Positions 22,030-33,955 of a stretch of 64,000 nt of DNA are shown here, in pieces; position 1 is the first letter of the stretch, and every line of letters starts with the position of its first letter. Both the position numbers and the translations under genes were made by a program. This DNA comes from Chondrosia reniformis (lineage: Eukaryota; Porifera; Demospongiae; Chondrillida; Chondrillidae), in the NCBI GenBank assembly GCA_947172415.1, contig OX359197.1:992001-1056000 (forward strand). The letters run 5' to 3'. The notes beneath the pieces are model-generated. The model worked only from the letters and a program-made list of their open reading frames with translations. It ran no database searches and was not told the origin of the DNA.

Positions 22030-23230
22030 GCATTTTTAAGATTTTTAACTTCAGCAGGATTTTTAACATTTTTTATATAATTAACTTCCACTAAAAGAAC
22101 TTCAGCAAAGAAATTTTAAACTTAATTAATTTTCAGCAAGAATTTTTTAACTTCAGAAAAGAATTTTTAAATTTCAGAAGAGAATTTTTAGATTTCAGCA
22201 AAGACATTTATTTTAACTTCAGCAAAGTTTTTTTAACTTCAGAAATTTTTTTAACTTAATAAGCAAAGCAATTTTTACCTTCAGGAAAGATTTTTTAACT
22301 TCAAAAAACTTACTTTATGCAGCAAAGAATTTTACTTCAGCAAGGAAATTTTTTCAACTTTAGCAAGGAATTTTTTTAACTTTATATAGCAAAGAATTTT
22401 TTCATGCATCAAAGAAAATGTTTTAAACTTCAAAAAACTTTAATTTTTAACTTTGATCAACAAAGAATTTTACTTCAGCAAGGAATTGTTTTTAACTTCA
22501 GCAAAGGATTTTTTAACATTCTCTTTAACTTCAGCAGACATTTTTTTAACTTCAGCAAGGAATTTTTTTCTTCAGCAAGGAAATTTTTAACTTTAGCAAA
22601 GAATGTTTTCATGCAGTAAAGAAAATATTTTTTAAACTCCAAAAAATTTTTTTTTTCAACTTTAGCAAAGAAATTTTTTTAACTAAGAAATTTTCAACTT
22701 CAGCAAAGATTTTTAACTTCAGCAAAGAAATTTTTTATTTTAAGCAAAGAAATTTTTTAACTTCAAAGAATTTTTTAACTTCAGCAAATATTTTTCAACT
22801 TCAGCAAAAATTAACACTTTTTTAACTTCAGCAAAGACAAGAATTTTTCAACTTCAGCAAAGAATTTTTAACTTCAGCAAATATTTTTCAACTTCAGCAA
22901 AAATTAACACTTTTAACTTCAGCAAAGACCTTCAGGAAAGAATTTTTTAACTTCAGCAAAGAAATATTTAACTTAATTTTCAGCAAAGAAGTTTTTAACT
23001 TAATTTTCAGCAAAGAAATTTTTAACTTAATTTTCAGCAAAGAAATTTTTAACTTATAATCTTCAGCTAAGAAATTTTCTAACTTCAGCAAAGAATTTTT
23101 TTAATTTCAGCCAAGACATTTTTTTAACTTCAGCAAAGAAAGTTTGATCTTCAGCAAAGAAATTATTTTCAGCAAAGATTTTTTAATTTCAGGAAAGATA
23201 TTTTTAACTTCATGATCAGCAAAGAAATTG
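22030..23230. repeat. Degenerate A/T-rich repeat field (cttcagcaaagaatttttaa)
   Basis: Roughly 1.2 kb of irregular units of about 20-30 bp centred on cttcagcaaagaa followed by a T run and aac. Units vary in T-run length and carry insertions such as taattttcagc. No coding potential. Confidence 0.85.
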
Positions 23231-23264
23231 ATTCAGAACCGAGTAATGCACCAAGCAGCCAGAT

Positions 23265-24760
23265 CTATATATACGTCTTTTGAAGGTTTGCCAATTTTAT
23301 AAGTAAATTATCCAGTTGCATTATATTATTTTTTCTACATTCCACAGGTTTTGAAAGCTTTACGTTTGTCATGGCATATTTGAGCTGGATATCCCAATTT
23401 TTGTGGAGTTGTAACTTTGAACCGGCTACCTCTGTTCAATTTTTGACTTGCCACTGAGCTGGCGGTCCCTGGTCTGTTTTTTGATTTGCCACTTTCAAAC
23501 TGTTAACATCCTATTTTGGCTTGCCACTTTGAACTAGCTGTTAACATCCTATTTTGGCTTGCCACTTTGAGCTGGTCGTCTCTGTTCTGTTTAATAACAT
23601 AAGCCACTGAACTGACTTGCTGTTTTGAGCTGATTAATTTTTTGATTTGCCATATTTAAATGTTTTCTCTGCCTGTTTTGATTATTTTTTTGACTAGCCA
23701 CTTTGAGCTGCAACTGTCTTGTCTTTTTGCTTGCACGGCCATCTCTGTTCTGTTCTTGACGTGTATGCCACTTTGAGCTGATTTGCATGTCATTTTAAGC
23801 TGGCTTTATGTTTTGTATTTTTGACTTGCCACTTTGGGCTGGGCTGGCTGTCCCTGTTTTGTTTTTTGACTATAGCCATGCATTTTGAGCTGACTGTCTG
23901 TTCTGTGCTTTGACTTGCCACTTTGAGTTAGCTGTTGATATACTCAAGACATTAATTTCAATATTGGCCTTTTGCTTGCAACTGTTTGCTCAAGAAATTA
24001 GCATTTTTTTGGCATTAAAACACTCAGGAACTTGCATTTAATATAGATTCAGCAAGATTGGCATTTTTGCATTAATTTTGCATTTTAATATCTTAAGACA
24101 TAAAATCAATTGAGATTAGGAAGAAAACATGGATGGCTGTGAATGGTCACTTATTTTTGGCATCTTCTGTGTGAACTTTTAAAATAACATTTTTCTTAAA
24201 TTGCAAAACTCAAGGCATTCAGAATATTCAGCAAGATTATAGGAAGAAAACATGGATGACTGTTGATTAATGGTCACGTAATTTATCTTCTGTGTGAATT
24301 TAAAATAACTGATGATTCTTCACACTTCAACTTAATGCCATGCAAGTAAAAATTGCTATCTCCTAACTGAAAAGAAATAAATCCTAACTGCAAAGATAGT
24401 GTCATGTTCAAATATTATACTTCAGAACAAAAGGACACCGGCCAAAAGATCTTCATCTTTTGAAGGTTTGACATGTTATATATATGTACAATATTCAGTT
24501 GTATTATATATATTTATACATTCCACAGGTTTTGCAAGCTTTTCATATGGCATGATTTGACCTGGATGTCCCAATTGTGGATTTACAACATTCAGCTGGC
24601 AGTCCTTAATTTCATCTTTTGAAAGTGACTGAAGAATTTCTGGTTATTGTTTCTTAAAGGTTTGCAACAGTTTACAGTATATTATTCAGTTGTATATATT
24701 ATATATTTTTCTACATTCTACAGTTTGCATGGACTATTTCAGATGTTCAGACTTGTGTTC
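23265..24760. repeat. Triplicated segment of about 130-150 bp plus decayed minisatellite
   Basis: Three related copies start near 23274, 24459 and 24612 with (a)tcttttgaaggtttg, run through ttcagttgtattatat and tacattccacaggtttt, and end near atggcat.atttgagctgga. Between the first two, about 23400-23960 holds a degenerate repeat of gacttgccactttgagctgg plus a T-rich tail. The copies suggest amplification inside one larger element. Confidence 0.65.
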
Positions 24761-25039
24761 GTCTACTTTATTCGGCACTTAATAGTTCCGGATCCTGCAT
24801 GGTCATGGATTTACAGCTATAGCTTGGCAGTTCCTCTGTGCTGGTTGTCTGATCAATTTTGTCCTATTGTCATTTGAGCTGGCTGTTCTGTCCTATAAAT
24901 GTTTTCACTTGTCATTTCAGTTGGTTGGTCTGTCTGAACTAGCTTGTATTCTGGCCTATTTGCAGCATTTCTTAATGTATTTATGTTAGCCATATTTTAC
25001 TTGTAATGCATATATGCTTGATTATAGTATATTCTTTTT

Positions 25040-25372
25040 GTTCCTACAGTGGTCCCTATCTCACACGAAGGCAGGTCTGATTTGAGGTAAAGTGACGCGC
25101 TGTTCTCTGGTGCTACGCCGGCGTGTCATGATTCTCAATGAAGAAGGTTTGAGGTCCGCCAGGGTCGGGTCATTGTACACGTAGCATTTGTACCTTGATC
25201 TAGTAACTGGTCAATGGGCGGCTAGGTACGCCGAGCCGTTCCCGCGCATCTTCCTCCCCTCCTAGCTGGGAACGTGGAGCATCACTGGGCAGAGTGGGGG
25301 GCACGATGTACTCCCACCTCCGCGTGGTGTGCCCCGGATTCAACTTTTTCATGGTTGGAAGTTGATACAAAG
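25040..25372. other. Second GC-rich island of unknown nature
   Basis: A second block richer in GC than its surroundings (gcgctgttctctggtgctacgc, aggtacgccgagccgttcc, cctccgcgtggtgtgccccg). It lies 3.3 kb downstream of the first island with only degenerate repeats between them. No convincing domain in either strand; a 67-codon minus-strand ORF is not supported by splice signals. Confidence 0.4.
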
Positions 25373-26430
25373 AGGAGTACAAACTAAAAAGAAAAGATTT
25401 CATTATTCTTAAGTGAGTTGAGTTCCAGATTTGTCAGATTTGTATGCCATAAGAAACATTTTATAAATGCATTCTTGTTTCTCTCCCATAGGTTGTTGCT
25501 GCAGTTCATTCAAGGTCCCCTATACTTCAAAGATTGCATTGTATGGACCACAAATCTTGTTCAAGGAACTATAGTGCTAAACCTCAGTTTACCAGCTGCA
25601 TTGCACTCACTAAGTGGAGAGATGGCAATCTCATTTTGTAGTAAGTGTGCAATAATACAATTTGAGAAAATAGAAAGCCTTTGTTTTAATTTTAATTAAT
25701 GTGATTTAGCTATAATCTCCATGTATATATTTGTATGTCTAGAATGTTTAGTTCCTAGGCTCTTTTTAGTCATGCATTTCTAGCCATTTTGCATGTGCCA
25801 GCTGTATTTGGAAATTTAGTCAATAAACATTTTTTTTATTCTGTGTAGTTGAACAAGTAACTGAAAGCTTGACACACTGGACTTGGTCTACTTGCATTGG
25901 AATCCAAGTTTTTTGACAGTGGAACTTGCAATTTAACTGCATTTTATATATTTAAAGTGCATACACATAAATTTATATTTATTGATTTTGAACATCACAA
26001 AAATTGAATTTTTAAGCTAGCTATATGCAAACTAGAAGGATTTGTTATGTCTTTAAAATGGATGAATACATCTTTACTATGGATAAAATTCTATTGCTAC
26101 CAAGGAGATCAAGTGTGAAACAAGTATTTACGAGTTTAAAAAACTAGTGGGGGTCAGGTTTTTAATACCCACGCAGTGTGAAACGTCACCTATCCCTAGC
26201 AAAGTTTTGAATTCCAAAACTTAATTTTGAAGTTGAAACCGTTTATTGATATCGCTATTAACGTAGCAACAGCATAGGCGCCAATGTAGCGATAAACAAT
26301 GCGAAGAACGCATGGAATTACGACTACCATCCTAACTGATAAACGGGAATAACTAAGTCATTATCTCCGCTCCTGGACACAAAGTAACTTGTCTTTGAAA
26401 TAATCCTAAAGAGTATATTTCTCAAGTGAA
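25373..26430. other. Upstream region of the phosphatase gene
   Basis: AT-rich sequence followed near 26.2-26.4 kb by more mixed composition, probably the promoter and 5' UTR of the PTP gene. A splice-bounded 25498-25640 segment is open in one frame but shows no domain and is not needed for the PTP start. Confidence 0.4.
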
Positions 26431-29400
26431 ATGGGTAAGTTTGGATAGTTTGCGTGTGGAACTGATTAACATAATCATGTTCGATTGTACCCTGCAGGCA
26501 GTGTTGAAAGCACCTTTCCATCGCCTCGCGACCCTACAGACGCGATTCCCAACTGGGCCGTAGCAGTCATCGGCGTGGCCTGCGGTGTAATAGCGGTTTG
26601 GCTAATCGCTTTCATTGGACTGGTAAGTAGAGACCCCTATTTATTCATACGTGCTTGTATGAATATTGTCGGAGCGATATGTGCGTGATAGTTAAAGTGC
26701 ATGGAATGAGAGGACGAGGTAGATCCAAGATGAAGTTGTAGGAGACAAGTCTTGATTGAATGATAATGATGGAGCTGTATATAGTATAGATCTACCTAGT
26801 TGACCGTTAGTGCTTGGACCCAATTACTTGTATGCTGTTGGCAGATTTTTACATGCAGTGTATTATATTTTACACATACATACATCTGTATATGTTTGTA
26901 GTAATGTGAGATTGTACAGTTCTTATGGTGTTTCTCTTGTGATTGTAGATTGGGTATGAGATAGCAAAGGAGTATAGGAGACGCTTTTCATCTGAGGAAC
27001 GTGAGAAGTTTGATCACACTCCACCTGGCATTAGAGACTCTCCTGCTAAGAGTATGTGAATATGTACTGGGACGCATGTTTGTGGGGATGGATGGGTGGG
27101 TGGGGGATGAGGGATGGGTGGGTGGGGGATGAGGGATGGATGGGTGGGTGGGGGATGAGGGATGGATGGGTGGGTGGGGGATGAGGGATGGATGGGTGGG
27201 TGGGGGATGAGGGATGGATGGGTGGGTGGGGGATGAGGGATGGATGGGTGGGTGGGGGATGAGGGATGGATGGGTGGATGGGCGGATGGATGGATGGCTG
27301 TATAGGTTGATGGGTGGATGGTTGGATGGATGGGTAAAAGACAGGTGTACGTATTTACACTAACACTATCTCTGTCCTCGTAGCTGATAATATTGAATTG
27401 CAACCATTCCGTGGCCGTGAAGTCGACAGTGCCAAGTCATTCCGTCTTAAAGATTCAAATAAGGTTGAAGAGAATGTGTACGTAACGGCACCAGAGGAGA
27501 TTACTGGAGATGTGATAAGCTCCGGGTCCATTGTGGTGGCGGGTCAGCAGTCTTTGGCCAGAGACTCAGTCACAGAAAACATCTACCAGAGCGACAATGA
27601 GCTGGATCAGATGGAACCGCTGCCAGCTGGTTTGGAAGGAGTGGTGAGTGTACATACGTAGGATTAGCTGCACCATGTGGGATAACAGAAGATTGAATTT
27701 GTCACTCTGTAAATAGGAAAATGTACTTCCTTTAAATTTGTTTTTCTTGTTCATTACATTGACTTCTCTAGCTTCGTACGTACATACGTACGTACATTTT
27801 GAGGCAAACACAATATCTCACAATGTTGAGATTTGTATGTTGTAACACTGTAATATGGTACATATATATCTGTGTATATGTGCACACATATAGATGTATC
27901 TATTGAGTATGTACTAGAGTATGCACTCATTGTATATGTAAGTACATGTTGGTTTAGTCTTGTTCTAAAATTAGTATCTCCTTTTAAAGTGTCATTACCT
28001 GATGCACAATATATTGAATGTACATACCTGAAATAGTGTGTGTTAGTGAGTGATAATGGGTCAGTATTTAAGACCTTTGTGGAAATGGTTGACATTCCTT
28101 TAAATATAGATCCTCAGTTGACACTTTTCAACTTTAGACCTTATCGGCATTATGTGTCTTTTTAGACATTTAAAATTAGGGCAGGATCTAGAAATGTCTA
28201 AAGGAGGTTTGTCAAGTTATATATAGAAGGTGTACAGAAAGAATATGGCTAATAATAAGTCAAACACAAAGAGAGTGCTTCAACACTCAGATCACCCTTT
28301 AATACTGTACCTATGTAATTGTTTCTTACAAACATACTTTTATACATACACCCTATGTATATGAAGTGATAAGGGTTTTTATTGTGTTCATAATAAGTAT
28401 CCTGATTTATTGAGACTCAGCAACGATGAATCATTATGCTGATGAAGACCTCAGGGTCGAAACATACAATTTGTTTTTAAATACACTGAGTCTCAATAAA
28501 TTAGGATACTTAACACCCTATATATATCTATATATGTATATGTATATGTACGTATATCTGTGGTTATTAGTGTCTATAGTTACCACTGGAATGTGATCAC
28601 TTGCCCCCCCTCGCATTCCTTTCTCCAGGTCTTGAGTAGGCCAATAACTGTGAAGCAGCTAGGAGCTACTTTGAGGGAACCCAACTACCTGGAAAATGAA
28701 TTTAAGGTTGATTATATACATAGTATACTGATTAGGGATGTGTGATTAGGTATAGTAATCTAATAATTAGCCTTTAATACACACATATTCATGCATACAT
28801 ACGAATGTAAAATTATTATAATACATTTGTATAAGCTTTTAGAATCTTCTATGTAACAAATTGAACTTAATAGAAATATTGAATGAATCTACATTTTTTA
28901 CAGAAAATCCCTAATACTATTGTCACTAGTGAAGATATTCCTGATGGATCTGCAAAAAAGAATCGCTATAGTAACGTGTTACCAGGTTTGTCTTCTAATA
29001 TATCAATATAAACTACAGTATGTAGTGTACACACGTACGCACATACATACGTATAGCACTTAGCATATATATACGTACTAAATGTGTGCTCCATTAACCA
29101 GTAAACTCCATTTTGCTATCTACAATCCACTCATAAGCATGTATATATCTGCCAATGTAAGTTTTGTAGAAGGTTTGAAAAGGCATCCTCTTGAGCACGG
29201 CCATTTTACTTCCACATGAAAATAATGTTCTATGTTAGGTGATAGTCTTTTGTAGTTTTAGTACATACTAAATGTATGTTAATTACTTGTATTAACACTG
29301 ACATTCACATAACATTAATGCAATTCCACCAATCAGGCTTGAAGGGGAGAGTTTTGCTAGAGAAGACAGAAGATGAGGACCTTGGCTCACGATACATTAA

Positions 29401-32400
29401 TGCCAATTATGTCAGGGTGGGTTTGACCATGTCATTAATCCTGCGTATGTGTGTGTGTTCATACGTATGTAAGGTATGGCTTGTCACCACTAGCAGGTAT
29501 ATACAGTGCAAATAGGGCATGTAATCATAATGTGGAGTATACATACTGTATAGGCAGTAGGAAGAACAGCTATACGCCATACGTACTTTCCATTATATTT
29601 GATACATTCTGTGCATACTACGTATACATGTTCATAATAATGTGGGAATGTCCAAGTCTGTATTAGCACTCATTTTGAGGTGGTACAAGATGAAGATCTG
29701 CAGGGACTACCTAGTGCCAGCTGTGGATGATTAACCACCTGTCACATACATATAAATTATCTCATAATCTCGTTATTACATATACATACGTATGTAAATA
29801 TGTACTGTAACGGTACATACAAATTGGAAAGTTGTATTCCATTTTATAGTCTTGTCACCTTAACTTGATTTGGATGATAGAGATTTCTTCTAACTGAACC
29901 AAACTTACCTTTGAGATGATTCATCTCTAGTCTTTTGAACACCTAGAGACACAGTTTGTTTCTCAAGACACTTCACGTCTTAAGCCTTTGTCTGGTGTTG
30001 TGTAGTTGATTGCTCAAAATGTTCCAAATCATAATGATTGCCCTTATCATTTCATACCTGTATACGTATGTACAAAGAGTGAATAATCACTGGAATATTG
30101 TAATGTATTATTCTCAGGGTTACCAAGGCGCTCCCAAGCAGTACATTGCCACTCAAGGCCCTATGGAGAACACGATTGGAGACTTTTGGAGAATGGCTTG
30201 GGAGAACTTGACTGATATCATTCTAATGGCCTGTGACTTTCAAGAGAAAGGCATTGTGAGTGTATACCTACGTATGTATGTATAATCACTGTGCATTCTT
30301 GTACTAGAACTGTGTATTACGTGTAATATTGGGTAACACATGTTAATTATAAAGTAATTAAAACTAATTAGGCTTGCATTCTTGTGGTAGCATTATATAC
30401 GTTTATCCTTATGTGCAGTCTGTAATATATGTAATTTTTGTTGGGACCTTAAGAGTCGACCATAATTCATAGGCGACCACTCCATCTACATATAGGTGAA
30501 CACTTACACAAGTGTGACTTTACATACTTGTGATGTATACAAATTACTATGGATTACAATTTTGATGTTTTTTTAGGAATAGTTGTAAATCTTTCATTAC
30601 CTTTAAGCTGTTTCTGCCACCTGCAATATTCTAAATATTTTAGCACTTTCACATTTTGTTTTACTTCCCTTCTAAGTTTATACCTGTAAAAATGAAAGTG
30701 CATTCCATCAATATGTGTATGTGTATTGTATTCAAAACGAGGAAACACTTTATAATTTTGAAATAACATAATATAACTGAGTACTAACTTAGCTATGCCT
30801 ATTTACAACAAAAAGTAAAGTTATGTATATATTAATTGAGATGTACACATAATTATTGAATTCTTGTACCTTGTTTATTGGCTATCGTTGTCATGGTTAC
30901 TCTCTCTCTCTCTCTCTCTCTCCCTCTCCCTCTCTCCCATCCTCTCCCATCCTCTCTCTCTCTCTCTAAGGATAAATGTGTAAGGTACTGGCCGACTCAA
31001 GGAAGTGAACAGCACGGGAATCTCGAGGTTACTCTGGTTGACCAAGAAACCTTGCCCAGCTGGATCAAGGCCAACTTGCAAATCAAAAACACAGAGGTGT
31101 GTGTGCTAACACAAACAGATTGTGGGAAATGTTAACTTCCTTTGAAAAGAATAGTCCTACGTACATTTCAAAGGATGTAGCTTCCTGTAATGAAATGGTC
31201 CCAAAGGATATAACTTCCTGTAATGGAATGGTCCCAAAGGATATAACTTCCTGTTATGAAATGTTCAAGGGATAAAACTTCCTGTAATGGAATGGTCCCA
31301 AAGGATATAACTTCCTGTTATGAAATGTTCAAGGGATAAAACTTCCTGTAATGGAATGGTCCCAAAGGATATAACTTCCTGTTATGAAATGTTCAAGGGA
31401 TAAAACTTCCTGTAATGGAATGGTCCCAAAGGATATAACTTCCTGTTATGAAATGTTCGAAAGATTAAACTTCCTATTATGGAAATGTCCCTCTCATTCA
31501 AAAGGATATAACTTCCTATTATGGAATGGTCCAGCAAATCAAAGGATATAACTTCCTGTTATGAAATTATCCCTTAGTTAAGAGGAGCTTTGTTACATAA
31601 AATAGCATGTACATACGTATAAGATCTAATGTCTGTACATTAATACAGTACACACACATTGAGATTCATGCATCTATATACATATGAGCAATACCTATGT
31701 TACTACGTATATTATATATGTAGTATGTATGTATGTACCAGCTTTACTGTGTTCTCTTGCGTGTACATTCTCACAGTCTGGTGAGACCCGCAATATCCAA
31801 CACTACCGTCTTACTAGCTGGCCCGTATCTGGAGTACCCAAGTCCACACAGGAAGTGATTGACTTCTTGATGGAAGTCAAAATGGCTGACTCTGACGGAC
31901 CAGCCATTGTGCACTGCAGTGCTGGAATTGGGAGGACTGGTGTTCTGATAGCCAGTGATATTGGCCTGCAAGCCATCATGCAGGGGGATACCACCATAGA
32001 CGTACTGAGGATCGTGTCCACCGTCCGACAGGACAGGCCAGGGGCCATGCAAACGAAGGATCAGTACAGATTTGTGCATCAGGTACGGAAACAGAACTTG
32101 TAGTACGCATCTACATTTTACTGTAAAATAGTACGTACATATGTAGGAAATAGTGTTATACACTATTTATGTATTCTTTCACTTACCATTATACATACAT
32201 ACTTTGTTTTCATCTAAAATTGTATTTTTGCTCAAGAGCCAAAACACAACAGAAACTGCTGTAATTACTTTTAAAGTGAATAGTTAGTACATAACATGAT
32301 CACTGAATCACTGACAACCTATCTCAGTTTTGGGTGACTGATAAATAATGGTATTTCCAGAAACAGCTGTCCTTCAATATAAAGGAAAAGGGGACTTAGC

Positions 32401-33351
32401 TCTGTTGACACACATGTGTGATATTAAACATCTGGAGTTTCCCAAATTTAGTTCATGTAATGTCCTCTATATACATATTATGTAGGTTTCCCTAAGTAAT
32501 AAGTATAGTAAAATAGGGCTTCATTGAGGGGTTCTCAAAGGTGGTGAATGCCCCCTTGTGAAGAAAAGCCATTATTATTAGCAAACAATCATAATATTGA
32601 ACTAGGCCGCACTTCAGAATTTTGCTATCTTGTTCTCCCATCCCCATTGTGCTGTATTTCTAAGAAAAACCCTTGGAAAACAGTCCCTCCTATTTGTACG
32701 TTTCCTTAGCCCCATATATGTACGTACACGCACGTACATGTTAAACCATATGTACAGGTTAATGGTGTTGTAGATGATTATTCATGTGGTGCCTCAACGG
32801 TTCATTGATCAATCCCATTCTATATCATGACCTACCTACCTATATTACACAGATGCATGAATGCCAACTCTTAATGAAATGAGGTGCCTAGTGAAATTAG
32901 CCAACCACATGAGACTAATTTGATTTGTATTATTAATTTTAGATGTTTACACACACTGCAAAATCCATAAAAATCAACACCACAAATTAGTATGATGGGA
33001 GAAACTACGTAATTACTGACTTACTTATTAGTACATATATGTAAGTGGGGGAAGCATTGCTGTGGCAATTGTAGTAGTTATTTCTTTAATTATCACTTTA
33101 ATTATTCATGAAAACCATAATGATTGATGATAGTCATACACAACCCCTGTATACTCCTGTATACTCCTGTATTTCAACTCTCCATCCTGTATATATATGT
33201 ACTCCTGTATACTCCTGTATTTCAACTCTCCATCCTGTATATATATATGTACACTAGCTGTAGTGACAGTGTTTGTAGATACGTATTTTATGGTATTCTT
33301 TCTATTCCACAGCTCCTGTACGATGTATCTCGTGAGATTACTGCTTCATAG
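26431..33351 (+). CDS. Transmembrane protein tyrosine phosphatase lacking the WPD aspartate (11 exons, 446 aa)
   Basis: Exons 26431-26434 (ATGG only), 26498-26622, 26949-27051, 27384-27643, 28629-28706, 28904-28985, 29337-29416, 30118-30255, 30971-31096, 31777-32082, 33313-33351. A short ectodomain (about 22 residues) precedes a transmembrane segment ([20 protein letters not shown]) and a basic stop-transfer (KEYRRR). A cytoplasmic PTP domain follows: [37 protein letters not shown], the P-loop [10 protein letters not shown] with catalytic Cys and Arg, and QTKDQY. The WPD loop reads SWPVSGVP, so the general-acid Asp is Val. Receptor-type enzymes with this change have weak or no activity and act as substrate binders or scaffolds. 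There is one phosphatase domain only and no Ig/FN3 ectodomain. The first coding exon of 4 nt is inferred from ATGG|GTAAGT and perfect phase. Confidence 0.87.
27083..27330 (+). repeat. G-rich 26-bp minisatellite in a PTP intron
   Basis: About seven copies of tggatgggtgggtgggggatgaggga-type units, decaying into ggatggatgg. Multiple G runs on the transcribed-sense strand could form RNA G-quadruplexes. Lies between exons 3 and 4 of the phosphatase gene. Confidence 0.9.
28395..28511. mobile_element. Foldback element with hammerhead-like core
   Basis: The 26-nt arms at 28395-28420 and 28486-28511 are inverted repeats with one mismatch. Between them, CTGATGA (28439-28445), a perfect 4-bp stem GACC/GGTC with a 4-nt loop, and GAAAC (28459-28463) reproduce the hammerhead core in the right order and spacing. 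It is in an intron of the phosphatase gene, on the sense strand. Whether stems I and III form as needed is not certain. Confidence 0.6.
30898..30970 (+). repeat. (TC)n polypyrimidine tract at a splice acceptor
   Basis: A long CT-dinucleotide tract with ccctctccc interruptions runs up to the AAG acceptor of PTP exon 9. It doubles as the exon's polypyrimidine tract. Confidence 0.85.
31158..31570 (+). repeat. 64-bp tandem repeat made of two 32-bp half-units
   Basis: Repeats of aaaggatataacttcctg with ttatgaaatgttcaaggg, alternating with ataaaacttcctgtaatgg and aatggtccc. About five to six copies, intronic between exons 9 and 10 of the phosphatase gene. Confidence 0.85.
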
Positions 33352-33955
33352 TTTGTTACCTCAACCCAATCTATACATAAATCTATGCACTGCAAACTAT
33401 AACAATGTCTTAGTAGATTAGTCAGTGGGCACTTTATTAGTAGACTTAGTGATTAATACACAATTAACATTGGTTCTATATTGTAATGTACATAGACATG
33501 ATCAATATATTGTATATACATTATATGGAAAAACAATACAATATTCTCAGTAATACATTACAATTTACGTATATAATACATATATATATGAAGTGAATGT
33601 ATATATCATAAATATATACTATAATTGAATTAAAAGGAAAATATTATGAAATCAGCTTACTTGCATGATCATTAAATTGTCACAATATATTTATACCTAT
33701 ATGCATGTGTACGTAAATACTTGTCAAATTTAGGAGATACTTATATACATATCATGATCAATGAATAATACAATATGCACAAAATTCAGCTGAAGCAAAT
33801 AAACTTTTATTATAATATACTGATCATGATTTAAAATAAAACAAACAACAACACAAAATATTTACATCAATGTCAGTTAACATCTGGAGAATATTTACAA
33901 TAACACTTAGTCATAAAATTGAGAACACAAAAGGGTTAAATGTTGCACAATAAAT
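33352..33955. other. Convergent 3' intergenic interval
   Basis: 604 bp between the stop codons of the plus-strand phosphatase and the minus-strand phosphodiesterase. Very AT-rich with several AATAAA-like strings on both strands, consistent with overlapping polyadenylation regions. No gene seen. Confidence 0.5.

Noticed and set aside
25498..25641. Splice-bounded segment as an extra upstream exon of the phosphatase
   Set aside because: Open in a compatible phase, but no domain or signal peptide, and ATGG|GTAAGT at 26431 gives a simpler start.
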